Made by a program: the position numbers and the translations under genes. Below, piece by piece: positions 1 to 8,703 of a stretch of 64,000 nucleotides of DNA. Origin of the DNA: Eubacteriales bacterium (GTDB lineage: Bacteria; Bacillota; Clostridia; Lachnospirales; Lachnospiraceae); contig JAUNHC010000019.1 of the NCBI GenBank assembly GCA_030524175.1, forward strand, positions 32,391-96,390. Reading direction: 5' to 3'. The number at the start of each line of letters is the position of its first letter. The stretch's first letter is position 1. Under the pieces are notes generated by a model. The model worked only from the letters and a program-made list of their open reading frames with translations, did no database searches and was not told the DNA's origin.

Positions 1-657
1 ATCATACTTGGTCTGCTGACAGCAATGATCATTAAGGATTTTGTTCCAAAGGCTAAGGGCGCTTTGCAGCTTCTGAACTTTCTGCCTTACCTTACGGCAC
101 CGGTTGCAGTCGGGTTGATTTTCCAGTTTTTGTTTGATTGGGATTACGGTACTGTAAATCAGATATTGACGCAGATAGGGGCTTCCAACAACCATATATA
201 CTGGCTGGGGACAGAAGGGTACGCCCGTTTTGTGGTCATATTGGTCATTGTCTGGAGAATGTTTGGTTATTCCATGATCATTTTGTCAGCAGGCTTGTCA
301 ACCATATCTCCGGATCTGTATGAGGCAGCAGAACTGGATGGAGCAAACTGGTTTCAGAAGCAGATCCGGATTACTCTGCCTTTGTTAAAACCCATTCTGG
401 GGTTTGTGTGTGTGATTTCATTGATCAATGGATTCCAGTTGTTTGACGATCCTTATATGTTGTTTGCTTCTCAGGCCGGCCAGCCATACGGAGGTCCGGG
501 AAATTCTGTATTAACAGTTATGATGCATATGTTCCAGGCGTCCTTCATGAACTTCCAGATGGGATATGGTGCATCCATTGCTTATACTTTGTTTTTTATT
601 ATCTTCATTCTTTCTATGATTTTGACTAAATTCATGAAACAGGAGGATGACATATGA
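1..657 (+). CDS. Sugar ABC transporter permease, MalF/UgpA type (5' end outside window)
   Basis: Inner-membrane subunit of a carbohydrate ABC importer. The frame is open from base 1, so the first in-window ATG (nt 25) is not the start and the N-terminal membrane segment is missing. About four hydrophobic helices remain, and the cytoplasmic EAA loop (EAAELDGA, beginning near nt 322, followed by a conserved LP) that docks on the ATPase is intact. The stop overlaps the next permease start by 4 nt, the usual MalF-MalG coupling. No ATPase gene is adjacent, so a shared MsiK-type ATPase encoded elsewhere is likely, as in many Firmicutes. The neighbouring GH43 and GH120 genes suggest xylo-oligosaccharide import; that substrate is inferred. 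Confidence 0.9.
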   Translation: MILGLLTAMIIKDFVPKAKGALQLLNFLPYLTAPVAVGLIFQFLFDWDYGTVNQILTQIGASNNHIYWLGTEGYARFVVILVIVWRMFGYSMIILSAGLSTISPDLYEAAELDGANWFQKQIRITLPLLKPILGFVCVISLINGFQLFDDPYMLFASQAGQPYGGPGNSVLTVMMHMFQASFMNFQMGYGASIAYTLFFIIFILSMILTKFMKQEDDI

Positions 658-1484
658 AAACAAAATTTACAAGCAGACTGATGCGGATTCCAGCCTATGT
701 GTTACTGTTGTTTACTACAATCATTTCCCTGACGCCATTTTATATTATGTTTATCATGGGAACATACAAGAATGAGGACATATTTAAAGGGTTAAAATTT
801 TTTCCGGGTACCTATATTCTGGAAAACTTTAAAACTATCTTACAAGGAAATGTAATAAGGCCGTATTTTAACAGTCTGTTTATCTCGGTCTGCAGCATGG
901 CTGTCTGTGTATTTGTCAGCGCTATGATTGGTTATGGAATGGCAAAGTTTCAATTTAAAGGGAAGAAACTATTAATGACGATCTTGTTGGCAACATTAGT
1001 GATGCCTTATCAGATTAGCCTGGCCGGGTATATGATGGAGATGAGATGGGCACATCTCAACGGCACATTGCTTCCCATGATCCTGGTGTTTGTGGCTAAC
1101 CCATTCGGCGCCTTTTGGATGACACAGTATATTGGGGCTTCCGTGCCGGATTCCATTGTGGAAAGTGCACGGATTGACGGGTGCGGGGAATTCCGCCTGT
1201 TTATTAATATTGTGCTTCCTGTGATCAAACCGGCTACCATCACTCTTGCCTTACTGGTTTTTTTGTGGTCGTGGAATAACTTTCTTATCCCTTTGGTATT
1301 TGTTACAGATCCCGCACAATATACCTTGCCTTTGTTCATCAGTACCCTGGGGGGATCCTATAGAGTAGATTATGCAGCAAAAATGTTGAACTTAACAATA
1401 GCAACCATTCCGGTGCTTATCTTTTTCTCAATATTTTCTAAATATTTGATAAAAGGTATGACCATTGGAGCAGTAAAGGAGTAG
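654..1484 (+). CDS. Sugar ABC transporter permease, MalG/UgpE type
   Basis: Second permease of the importer, 276 aa, about six transmembrane helices. The EAA-like loop reads ESARIDGCGEF followed by LPVIKP, as in the MalG/LacG family, and full length matches the family. The start is set by AGGAGG a few bases upstream inside the preceding gene, and the ATG overlaps that gene's stop, implying translational coupling. It heads a run of co-oriented genes with short gaps (VOC, SDR, GH43, epimerase), so all are probably on one transcript. The matching solute-binding protein must lie upstream of the window. Confidence 0.93.
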   Translation: MKTKFTSRLMRIPAYVLLLFTTIISLTPFYIMFIMGTYKNEDIFKGLKFFPGTYILENFKTILQGNVIRPYFNSLFISVCSMAVCVFVSAMIGYGMAKFQFKGKKLLMTILLATLVMPYQISLAGYMMEMRWAHLNGTLLPMILVFVANPFGAFWMTQYIGASVPDSIVESARIDGCGEFRLFINIVLPVIKPATITLALLVFLWSWNNFLIPLVFVTDPAQYTLPLFISTLGGSYRVDYAAKMLNLTIATIPVLIFFSIFSKYLIKGMTIGAVKE

Positions 1485-1497
1485 AGGAGACGATATC

Positions 1498-1911
1498 ATG
1501 GTAAAAATACTTACACATGTGGCAATTACCACGAAAAATATGGAAGAAACATTAAAGTTTTACAAAGAGGTCCTTGGTTTTGAGAAGGTTTTTGAATTGG
1601 CAAATCCGGATACGAAAGAACCCTGGATCGTATATGTGCAGGTTTGCGCCGGACAGTTCCTGGAACTTTTCTATGGGGGAAGCCGGAATCACACTCAGGC
1701 AGAGGGCGAGATTGGAGTAAATCATCTATGTTTTGAAGTAGATGATGTGGAAAAGACAGCAAAACATATCACAGATCTTGGCTATCAATTGGACATTCTG
1801 CCTTGTGTGGGATGCGATAATAATTTACAGACATGGGTTCGTGATCCCAATGGAATCCGCATTGAGCTTATGCAGGTATCACCTGATTCCCCTCATGCTG
1901 CATTTATGTAG
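1498..1911 (+). CDS. VOC (glyoxalase/bleomycin-resistance fold) protein
   Basis: A 137-aa vicinal-oxygen-chelate protein built from two beta-alpha-beta-beta-beta units. Candidate metal ligands at the usual places are H7, E56, H76 and E123, so it could be an active lyase, isomerase or epimerase rather than a binding protein. It starts 13 nt after the permease behind a GAGGAG site. Family members act on small carbonyl or alpha-keto compounds; in a sugar operon it may process a reactive sugar breakdown product, but nothing in the sequence fixes the substrate. Confidence 0.8.
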   Translation: MVKILTHVAITTKNMEETLKFYKEVLGFEKVFELANPDTKEPWIVYVQVCAGQFLELFYGGSRNHTQAEGEIGVNHLCFEVDDVEKTAKHITDLGYQLDILPCVGCDNNLQTWVRDPNGIRIELMQVSPDSPHAAFM

Positions 1912-1921
1912 GAGAGCGGCT

Positions 1922-2608
1922 ATGAAGATTTTAATAACAGGGGCGGGAAGAGGAATAGGCTTTCAGATAGCGGCAGCAATGGCGGAAAGAGGTCATCAGG
2001 TTTTTGCAACATACCGCAATTGTTCTAAACAACTTATGGAATTAAAAGAAACATATGAACAAGTAATTCTTTGGGAAATGGATGTTACAAGTGAAGCTGC
2101 TGTACAAAAGGCTGCAGACCAGGTGAAAAAAACATGGGGCACTTTGGACGGCGTTGTGTCAAATGCAGGTTGTCTTCCGGACGGGGACAGAGAAAATCAG
2201 ATTTTTGACATGAGACCGGAGGATTTGGAGGAAATGCTTAAGGTGAATGTTATTGGTCCGGCCAGAGTCATTCGTTGCTTTTCTCCTTTGATGGAGAAGG
2301 GCGGTGTGTTTATAACCATTACTTCAGAAGCAGGATCCATTTCCAATGCCTTCTGTGATTTACCGGGATATTCCATTTCCAAAGCTGCAGCAAATAAATT
2401 GGTATCTATCCAACACTGCACCACAAAAGATTACAGGGTGTTAGCTGTACATCCCGGAAGGGCGGACACGGATATGGGCTATGTGAGCGCCCAGATTACT
2501 CCAAAGGAATCTGCCAAGGGGATTTGTGATATACTGACAGGAGTGAAGAAGATACCGGAAAGTTATGGCTGGTTCATTAACTATCGGGGAGAGCAGATGC
2601 CGTTATAA
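1922..2608 (+). CDS. Short-chain dehydrogenase/reductase (SDR)
   Basis: A 228-aa classical SDR. The start is the ATG at 1922 behind GGAGAG; upstream in-frame codons overlap the VOC gene and are not used. Visible motifs are the TGAGRGIG dinucleotide loop at residues 6-13, SNAG, the catalytic Ser in ITSEAGS and the Tyr-x3-Lys pair (YSISK). It should be a cytoplasmic NAD(P)H-dependent oxidoreductase acting on a sugar, polyol or keto compound. It lies between VOC and GH43 genes with gaps of about 10-20 nt, so it is part of the same operon. Substrate unknown. Confidence 0.85.
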   Translation: MKILITGAGRGIGFQIAAAMAERGHQVFATYRNCSKQLMELKETYEQVILWEMDVTSEAAVQKAADQVKKTWGTLDGVVSNAGCLPDGDRENQIFDMRPEDLEEMLKVNVIGPARVIRCFSPLMEKGGVFITITSEAGSISNAFCDLPGYSISKAAANKLVSIQHCTTKDYRVLAVHPGRADTDMGYVSAQITPKESAKGICDILTGVKKIPESYGWFINYRGEQMPL

Positions 2609-2626
2609 AAGGAAAGGAATAATGCA

Positions 2627-4249
2627 ATGGAAAAATATTTTCATAATCCAATCTTAAGTGGTTTCCATTCAGATCCAAGTATCTGTAGAGTGGGGGAAGA
2701 TTATTATCTGGTTACATCTACTTTTGTATATTTTCCAGGCCTTCCGGTTTTTCATAGTAAGGATTTGATTCATTGGGAGCATATTGGAAATGCCATAGAG
2801 CGAAGTGATCAGATAGACTTTTCCAAAAGCGCATTTTCAGAGGGTTTATGGGCTCCCACCATACGGTGGAATGACGGGATCTTCTATATTGTGAATACTC
2901 TTGTGCAAGAGGGCCGTGAGGCCATAAGGCTGAACTTTATTGTTACAGCCAAGGATCCTGCAGGACCATGGTCCGACCCCATTGTCATACAAGGAGCGGA
3001 CGGAATTGATTCTTCCCTGTTCTTTGATGATGACGGAAGGCTTTGGTACTGTGGGAATTTCATCGGAGAAGAGGTGAAGTATGAAGGGCATCAGGGAATC
3101 TATCTCAACGAAATGGATCCGGAAACGCTTCAGTTTATAGGGAAACGAAAGGTTATTCTGGATGGCGCCTCCATCAGGGGGAAATGGACAGAATCCCCTC
3201 ACATTTATAAGAAGGACGGCTATTACTATTTAATGATCTCAGAGGGAGGGACATTTACCAACCACTGTGTGATGATGTTCCGGAGTAAGACCATAGATGG
3301 GGAGTATGAAGTATGTCTGAGGAATCCCATCTTGTCTCACAGACATCTTCCATTGTCCTATCCAATTGTTGCAACCGGACATTCTGATCTGGTAGTAACT
3401 CAAAATGGGGAATGGTGGATGGTTCTTCTGGGGGTAAGGCCATACTCAGGATTTAATTATAACCTGGGCCGGGAAACATTTTTGGTTCCTTTGCGATGGG
3501 AAGAAGATGGGTTTCCCCTTGTGGACACTCCGGACGGATTAGTGGATGAATGGATACCATGCCCGGATCTTCCTCCGGCTTATCCCCCGCCCAAGAGTCC
3601 GGCGGAACATTTCGAGAGAAAAAATCTTTCTCCGGATTGGTGTGGGATACGCAGCATGAAGAGAGATTTTTATTCCTTGGAAGAGCGGCCGGGATGCCTT
3701 CGTATCAGGACCGGGAAAGAAAAACTGAGTGATTTCCGGGTTACACCTTGCTTCCTTGGAAAGCGGCAGGAGCATATGTATTTTGGGACAGGCACTTTCA
3801 TGGAGTTTTGTCCACAGGAGAATGAAGAGGCGGGAATAGCTTTGGTTCAAAGCGATGAATTCCATTATATCTATACGGTGACCAGAAAACAGGGCAGAAT
3901 CCTGCTTCAGCTATATCAGAATGAAAATGCCGCGGCTGCAGTAAATTATGATTTTGACGGACGTATGATCAAGCGAACAGATGTTGCTGTAATGGAATTG
4001 CCCGCATATGAGGAATATATCTATTTGTACGTACAGGGAACAAAGGATCAGTATCATTTTTACTATGGATTTACGGAAGGAGAGTACATTCTTTTTGCAA
4101 AGGATGTAGACGGAACCTTGTTATCCACTACCCGCGCAGGCGGATTTGTAGGAACATTTGTAGGTGTATATGCATCTGCCAACGGGGAAGTATCAGAGAA
4201 TCATGCAGACTATCATTGGTTTGAAAATTATCCCACCGGGACAAAATAA
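2627..4249 (+). CDS. Glycoside hydrolase family 43 (beta-xylosidase / arabinofuranosidase type)
   Basis: A 540-aa GH43 enzyme: five-bladed propeller in roughly residues 1-310 and a C-terminal beta-sandwich of the XynB type (about 330-535). The three catalytic carboxylates are in place: base D16 (FHSDPS), pKa modulator D128 (GIDSS) and acid E189 (WTESPH). There is no signal peptide, so it works in the cytoplasm on imported oligosaccharides. AGGAAAGG precedes the ATG. Beside MalFG permeases and with a GH120 enzyme nearby, its likely role is trimming xylose or arabinose from xylo-oligosaccharides; linkage specificity cannot be read from sequence. Confidence 0.93.
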   Translation: MEKYFHNPILSGFHSDPSICRVGEDYYLVTSTFVYFPGLPVFHSKDLIHWEHIGNAIERSDQIDFSKSAFSEGLWAPTIRWNDGIFYIVNTLVQEGREAIRLNFIVTAKDPAGPWSDPIVIQGADGIDSSLFFDDDGRLWYCGNFIGEEVKYEGHQGIYLNEMDPETLQFIGKRKVILDGASIRGKWTESPHIYKKDGYYYLMISEGGTFTNHCVMMFRSKTIDGEYEVCLRNPILSHRHLPLSYPIVATGHSDLVVTQNGEWWMVLLGVRPYSGFNYNLGRETFLVPLRWEEDGFPLVDTPDGLVDEWIPCPDLPPAYPPPKSPAEHFERKNLSPDWCGIRSMKRDFYSLEERPGCLRIRTGKEKLSDFRVTPCFLGKRQEHMYFGTGTFMEFCPQENEEAGIALVQSDEFHYIYTVTRKQGRILLQLYQNENAAAAVNYDFDGRMIKRTDVAVMELPAYEEYIYLYVQGTKDQYHFYYGFTEGEYILFAKDVDGTLLSTTRAGGFVGTFVGVYASANGEVSENHADYHWFENYPTGTK

Positions 4250-4262
4250 AAGGAGAAGTACT

Positions 4263-5297
4263 ATGAAAGCATTATTAATTGGCGGTACAGGAACCATCAG
4301 CACAGCAATTACTAGACGCCTGGCACAAAATCCAGATTGGGAATTATATTTATTTAACCGCGGAAATCATAAGGATGTAATTCCGGAAAATGTGAAGGTC
4401 ATTGAAGGGGACATCCAGGATGAAGAGAAAGCAGCTAAATTGTTGGAGGGCATGGAGTTTGACTGCGTTGGAGAGTTTACAGGCTTCACGCCGGATCAGG
4501 TAGAAAGAGATATCCGTTTGTTTGCCGGAAAAACCAAACAATTTATTTATATCAGTTCAGCGGCGGCCTATAATACACCTCCGGCCAGGCCTTTTATTAC
4601 AGAGGGGATGCTGTTGAAGAATCCTTACTGGCAGTATGCCAGAGATAAAATTGCCTGTGAGGAGGTTTTGCTGGAGGCGTTCCGCAAACAGGATTTCCCT
4701 GTTACCATTGTACGTCCAAGCCATACATATGGGGAGCGTTTCATTCCGTTTTGCCTGGAATCTCCAAAAGGAAGCTGGCCTGTGATCAAACGTATGATGG
4801 AGGGGAAACCTATTATTGTGCCCGGTGACGGATCTTCCCTTTGGACCATCACGTTTAATGAGGACTTCGCAAAAGGTTACGAAGGGCTCATGGGTAATGT
4901 ACATGCAATAGGAGAAGCGGTCCATATTACAACAGATGAGGTGCTGACCTGGGATCAGATGGCACAGGCAGTGGCAGATGCCCTTAATGTGGAATACCGC
5001 CCATATTACATTCCCACAGATGTGCTGGCTGCTTTGAATCCGGAATTGAGCGGAGGGTTAAATGGAGATAAACGTCATTCAGTTATTTATGACAATTCAA
5101 AACTGAAGACTTTGGTTCCGGGATATTGTGCAGATATTCCTTGGCGTGTGGGTGTACAAAGAGCATTACATACCATATTAAACACACCAACGTGCAGGCC
5201 GGAGGATCCGGAGTTTGACAAATGGTGTGATGATGTGATCGCCGTGTATGATGAAGCATTGGAAAAAGCAAAGGAGATCTGTGGTTTAAATCAATAG
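4263..5297 (+). CDS. NAD-dependent epimerase/dehydratase family protein (extended SDR)
   Basis: A 344-aa extended SDR. The ATG follows AGGAGA, 13 nt after the GH43 stop. The Rossmann loop GGTGTIS is at residues 7-13, SSAAAYN gives the catalytic Ser region and YARDK the Tyr/Lys pair. The C-terminal half is the variable sugar-binding domain. Family members interconvert or oxidise sugars, often nucleotide-activated ones. Nothing else here suggests nucleotide-sugar synthesis, so a catabolic role on a free or phosphorylated sugar fits better. It is the last gene before a hairpin. Confidence 0.82.
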   Translation: MKALLIGGTGTISTAITRRLAQNPDWELYLFNRGNHKDVIPENVKVIEGDIQDEEKAAKLLEGMEFDCVGEFTGFTPDQVERDIRLFAGKTKQFIYISSAAAYNTPPARPFITEGMLLKNPYWQYARDKIACEEVLLEAFRKQDFPVTIVRPSHTYGERFIPFCLESPKGSWPVIKRMMEGKPIIVPGDGSSLWTITFNEDFAKGYEGLMGNVHAIGEAVHITTDEVLTWDQMAQAVADALNVEYRPYYIPTDVLAALNPELSGGLNGDKRHSVIYDNSKLKTLVPGYCADIPWRVGVQRALHTILNTPTCRPEDPEFDKWCDDVIAVYDEALEKAKEICGLNQ

Positions 5298-5310
5298 AAA
5301 ATATAACATG

Positions 5311-5341
5311 CAGGAATATGCGGGTAATAAGTATATTCCTG
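5311..5341 (+). terminator. Inverted repeat after the epimerase gene, weak terminator or attenuator
   Basis: A perfect 9-bp inverted repeat (CAGGAATAT / ATATTCCTG) with a 13-nt loop, followed only by GTGTGTTTT rather than a proper T-run. It sits in the 86-nt gap between the metabolic genes and the response-regulator gene, so it may partly uncouple their expression. Confidence 0.35.
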
Positions 5342-5383
5342 TGTGTTTTGCGTTGGTTTTGTTCGTAACTGGAGGGTGAACAG

Positions 5384-6937
5384 GTGGTTAGAAAAGAATT
5401 AAATGTCATGATCGTAGATGATGAAGCCATTGCACGAAGAGACATAAAAATGTTGTTTGACTGGGAGACCCATAATTTTCATATTGTTGCAGAAGCTGTG
5501 AATGGTCAGGATGCTTTGGAGAAATTCAGGCGTTATCCAATTGACATTATGATAGTTGATATTGAAATGCCGGTTATGAACGGCCTGGAATTAGCTGAAA
5601 AAGTTCTGGATGAGTCCAAAAATGTAAAGTTTATCTTTCTCACTGCACACAGCAGCTTTGAATTTGCCAGGGCATCTATGCGTTTAGGGGTGGACTCCTA
5701 TATTTTAAAACATGAAATTGATGAAGGAATATTAATGGAAGAATTAGAGCGTCTCCGTGCAGAAATGCAGGAGACTGCCCAACAGTATTTTTACCGCAAA
5801 AAAGAAAGTATAGCGGTTTTGTTGGAAAGCTTCCATACACAGGAAGAGTGTATTGCCATCATGGAAAGGGAACAGATCAAATTCTGCCCGGGAGCAGCCT
5901 ATATAGTATTGATTGAACTTCGTAAGGAATTGCTGCAGCAGATGGAAAGGCGGATGATAGAAACCACGATTTTGCATGAAAGCAATCACAGCGGCTTTGC
6001 CGGATATGAAACGTTTTCACTGGAAGAAAATCATATTGGAGTATTGATTGCAGTGGATCAAACTGTAGTGCAGGATATTGAGTTGGCGGCAGTGGATTTT
6101 GCCAACCGGATTCAAGAGCAGTTAGGGGACTTATTAAACAAAAATCTGTTTGTTTTTGTCAGCAGAAGAATCATGAAAGAGCAGGAGCTTCCTGCAATAT
6201 ATCTGGAAATGAAAGAATTTACCCAGAGCAGCTGGTTTTACAGGGATCCTGCTGTGCTTAGGTATTGTGATCCTTACATGGAAAAAGAAGAGCATGAAAA
6301 AGAAGCGGCCCAGTTGTACGAAAGTATAACCAACCACCAATACGGAGAAGCAAAACAGTGCCTGGATCAGCTTTTCTATGAGGAATTTCCACGAAAAAAA
6401 GATAAGAGATCAGTGGATCAGTTTCTGGCTAAGGTAACAGAATGCCTGGCTAAAGCATGGAACAATATGTACAAAGGAGAAGCTTACATACCTGCCGTTG
6501 AATTACACAGAGACATTTTAAATACTCCTAATATATTTGCTGCCGGGAAAAAACTGGAAGACTTTGTCACTGAGCTGCAAAAGATTGATTCTGAAAAAAG
6601 TAAGGAGAGGATTAATCTTATAAAAAATTATGTAGATAAACATTATACTGAAGATATTTCATTAGAAGCCCTGGGAAAACTCATCGGTGTGTCAGAAGCC
6701 TATATGAGTCAGTTTTTCAAACAGCAGACAGGGATTACGTTTAAAGCATACATAAGGAATCTGCGAATGGAAAAGGCAAAAGAAATGCTCTTGTCAGGAT
6801 CTGTTAAGATTCATGATATAGGCACAAAACTGGGATATAGTTCAACACCATACTTCTGCTTAGTATTTAAGCATTATTTTGGAGAGACGCCAACGGAATT
6901 TATCAGGAGGCACACAGATGAAGGCAAAAACCAATAG
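5384..6937 (+). CDS. YesN-type response regulator with AraC DNA-binding domain
   Basis: A 517-aa regulator. An N-terminal receiver (residues 8-125) carries the phospho-acceptor D59 (IVDIEMP) and acidic pocket VDD at 11-13. A long linker follows, and an AraC-type pair of helix-turn-helices occupies about residues 415-515. GTG at 5384 is chosen because GGAGGG lies at the right distance; an ATG eight codons later is possible. The kinase gene overlaps its 3' end by 20 nt. YesN proteins activate adjacent sugar-uptake and glycosidase genes, here most likely the xylo-oligosaccharide genes on both sides. Confidence 0.92.
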   Translation: MVRKELNVMIVDDEAIARRDIKMLFDWETHNFHIVAEAVNGQDALEKFRRYPIDIMIVDIEMPVMNGLELAEKVLDESKNVKFIFLTAHSSFEFARASMRLGVDSYILKHEIDEGILMEELERLRAEMQETAQQYFYRKKESIAVLLESFHTQEECIAIMEREQIKFCPGAAYIVLIELRKELLQQMERRMIETTILHESNHSGFAGYETFSLEENHIGVLIAVDQTVVQDIELAAVDFANRIQEQLGDLLNKNLFVFVSRRIMKEQELPAIYLEMKEFTQSSWFYRDPAVLRYCDPYMEKEEHEKEAAQLYESITNHQYGEAKQCLDQLFYEEFPRKKDKRSVDQFLAKVTECLAKAWNNMYKGEAYIPAVELHRDILNTPNIFAAGKKLEDFVTELQKIDSEKSKERINLIKNYVDKHYTEDISLEALGKLIGVSEAYMSQFFKQQTGITFKAYIRNLRMEKAKEMLLSGSVKIHDIGTKLGYSSTPYFCLVFKHYFGETPTEFIRRHTDEGKNQ

Positions 6938-8651
6938 CATACAGAATCGATTAAAACGGACCTTCTGCATAGTGGTTGCCATTGCGCTGTTGGTTTCCAA
7001 CCTGTCCATATATGTTTATCTGCATTGGATATACACGAAGGATTATATTGAAAATAATAAGAACATTGGTGTGAACCTGACAGAGCGGCTGGACAAGGAT
7101 TTGGCCAATATTGAAAACGTAGCAAAACTGGTCTGCTTTGATTCCAATCTGCAGGAATTGATGCGCAACCATAAAAAATACGAAGGATATGTGTACTATC
7201 GAACATTAAGGGAAATTTCTTCTATTTTAATGCAGTATGTTGCTCTGCGGGATGATATAATAGACGATATCTACATCATTGATGATGAAGACCAGGTTAT
7301 TTCCGGAAGTGCGTATTACGATGATACTTTAGAAAGTGATTGGTATCTGGAATTTAAAGATTTAAAACAAAATACCTACTTTACCGGGCTGCATGATGTA
7401 AATCGGAGGGAAAGCAATTCACTTACAGACAAAAAACAGGTGGTCAGCTGTATCGTCAGTATGTATGATCTGAACAGACCTGCTAAAGAAGCAGGGAAAA
7501 TGGGGCATATTATTGTGAATATCAAATTAGATGTGCTCATGAGTGAAATTGAAAACTTCAAAGATTTTCATTGCAGAATATTCGGTCAGGACGACAAAGC
7601 CATTGGAGGAACAGATGACACTATTGAGATAAAAAACATCGGGGACTGCAGAACTAAATCAAGTATATCTACAGGAGGAAAGTATTATTTTATGTCCGAT
7701 ATCCCCACTGCCGGATGGTTATTGACCGCCTCTGTAGATACCTCAGTAGTAAATATCCAAATGCTGCACATCATGCTGCTGTCACTGGTAATGATGCTTA
7801 TTATCATGCTGATTTCAGGCAAGGCCATTGCAATTCTGGCAGCGAATATTACAGGCCCTCTTCATACACTTTCCTCAGGTATACGGCATTTTTCAGAGGG
7901 ACAGTATGATACTCATGTGGAAGTACATAGTGGTGATGAAGTGGAAAAAATAGCCGTGGTGTTTAACCAAATGGTTGACAATATTAATCGTCAAATGGAA
8001 GAAAATCATCAAAAGGAGAAAGAAAAGCGTAAGAGCCAAATGCGGTTTTTAATGGCACAGATCAAACCGCACTTTATTTATAACAGCCTGAACTGCATCA
8101 TTTATCTTGCCAGGAGCAAAAAGACAGATGACATTATTTTATTCACGAAAGCCTTGATTTCCCTGCTTCAAGTCTCAGTGAAAACAGGGCCTCAGCAGAA
8201 AACATCTTTATCCATGGAGATCAATTACCTGAAAAACTATATAACGTTGATCAAATATCGGTATGACAATCCATTGGAATTTGAAATCCACATTGAGGAT
8301 GGATGCTATGGGATAGAGATTCCCGGTCTTATTCTCCAGCCCCTCATTGAAAACAGTATTTTTCATGGCATATTACCCTCAAATAAACCGGGAAAAGTGT
8401 GCCTGTCTGTGGAAAAAGAGGGAGATACCGTGAAGGTACAGATAGAAGATAATGGCTGCGGAATTGCAGAAGGAAAGATTAAGGATGTTCGGGAGAAGCT
8501 GAATATAAGTCAGTCGGAACTAGATATAAATGACAATATTGGGCTGGAAAACGTGAATAACCGGCTTAAGCTTTGCTTTGGGGAAAGGAGTGGTCTGCAT
8601 ATAGAGAGTAAGGAAAATGCAGGGACGAAAGTTTGGTTTTTTATATACTAA
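6918..8651 (+). CDS. YesM-type sensor histidine kinase
   Basis: A 577-aa membrane kinase. A transmembrane helix at about 12-32 is followed by an extracellular sensor of about 245 residues, a second helix near 278-300, a HAMP linker, the His_kinase motif with H385 (KPHFIYNSLN) and a C-terminal GHKL ATPase (N-box LIENSIFHG). The start is the ATG behind AGGAGG inside the regulator gene; the earlier in-frame ATG has no such site. It should phosphorylate the preceding YesN protein in response to an external carbohydrate or to a sugar-loaded binding protein. Confidence 0.93.
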   Translation: MKAKTNSIQNRLKRTFCIVVAIALLVSNLSIYVYLHWIYTKDYIENNKNIGVNLTERLDKDLANIENVAKLVCFDSNLQELMRNHKKYEGYVYYRTLREISSILMQYVALRDDIIDDIYIIDDEDQVISGSAYYDDTLESDWYLEFKDLKQNTYFTGLHDVNRRESNSLTDKKQVVSCIVSMYDLNRPAKEAGKMGHIIVNIKLDVLMSEIENFKDFHCRIFGQDDKAIGGTDDTIEIKNIGDCRTKSSISTGGKYYFMSDIPTAGWLLTASVDTSVVNIQMLHIMLLSLVMMLIIMLISGKAIAILAANITGPLHTLSSGIRHFSEGQYDTHVEVHSGDEVEKIAVVFNQMVDNINRQMEENHQKEKEKRKSQMRFLMAQIKPHFIYNSLNCIIYLARSKKTDDIILFTKALISLLQVSVKTGPQQKTSLSMEINYLKNYITLIKYRYDNPLEFEIHIEDGCYGIEIPGLILQPLIENSIFHGILPSNKPGKVCLSVEKEGDTVKVQIEDNGCGIAEGKIKDVREKLNISQSELDINDNIGLENVNNRLKLCFGERSGLHIESKENAGTKVWFFIY

Positions 8652-8703
8652 GGAAGTTTTGTTATTGAAACATAGAATATGGAATAAGAAATGGAGGAAT
8701 AAC

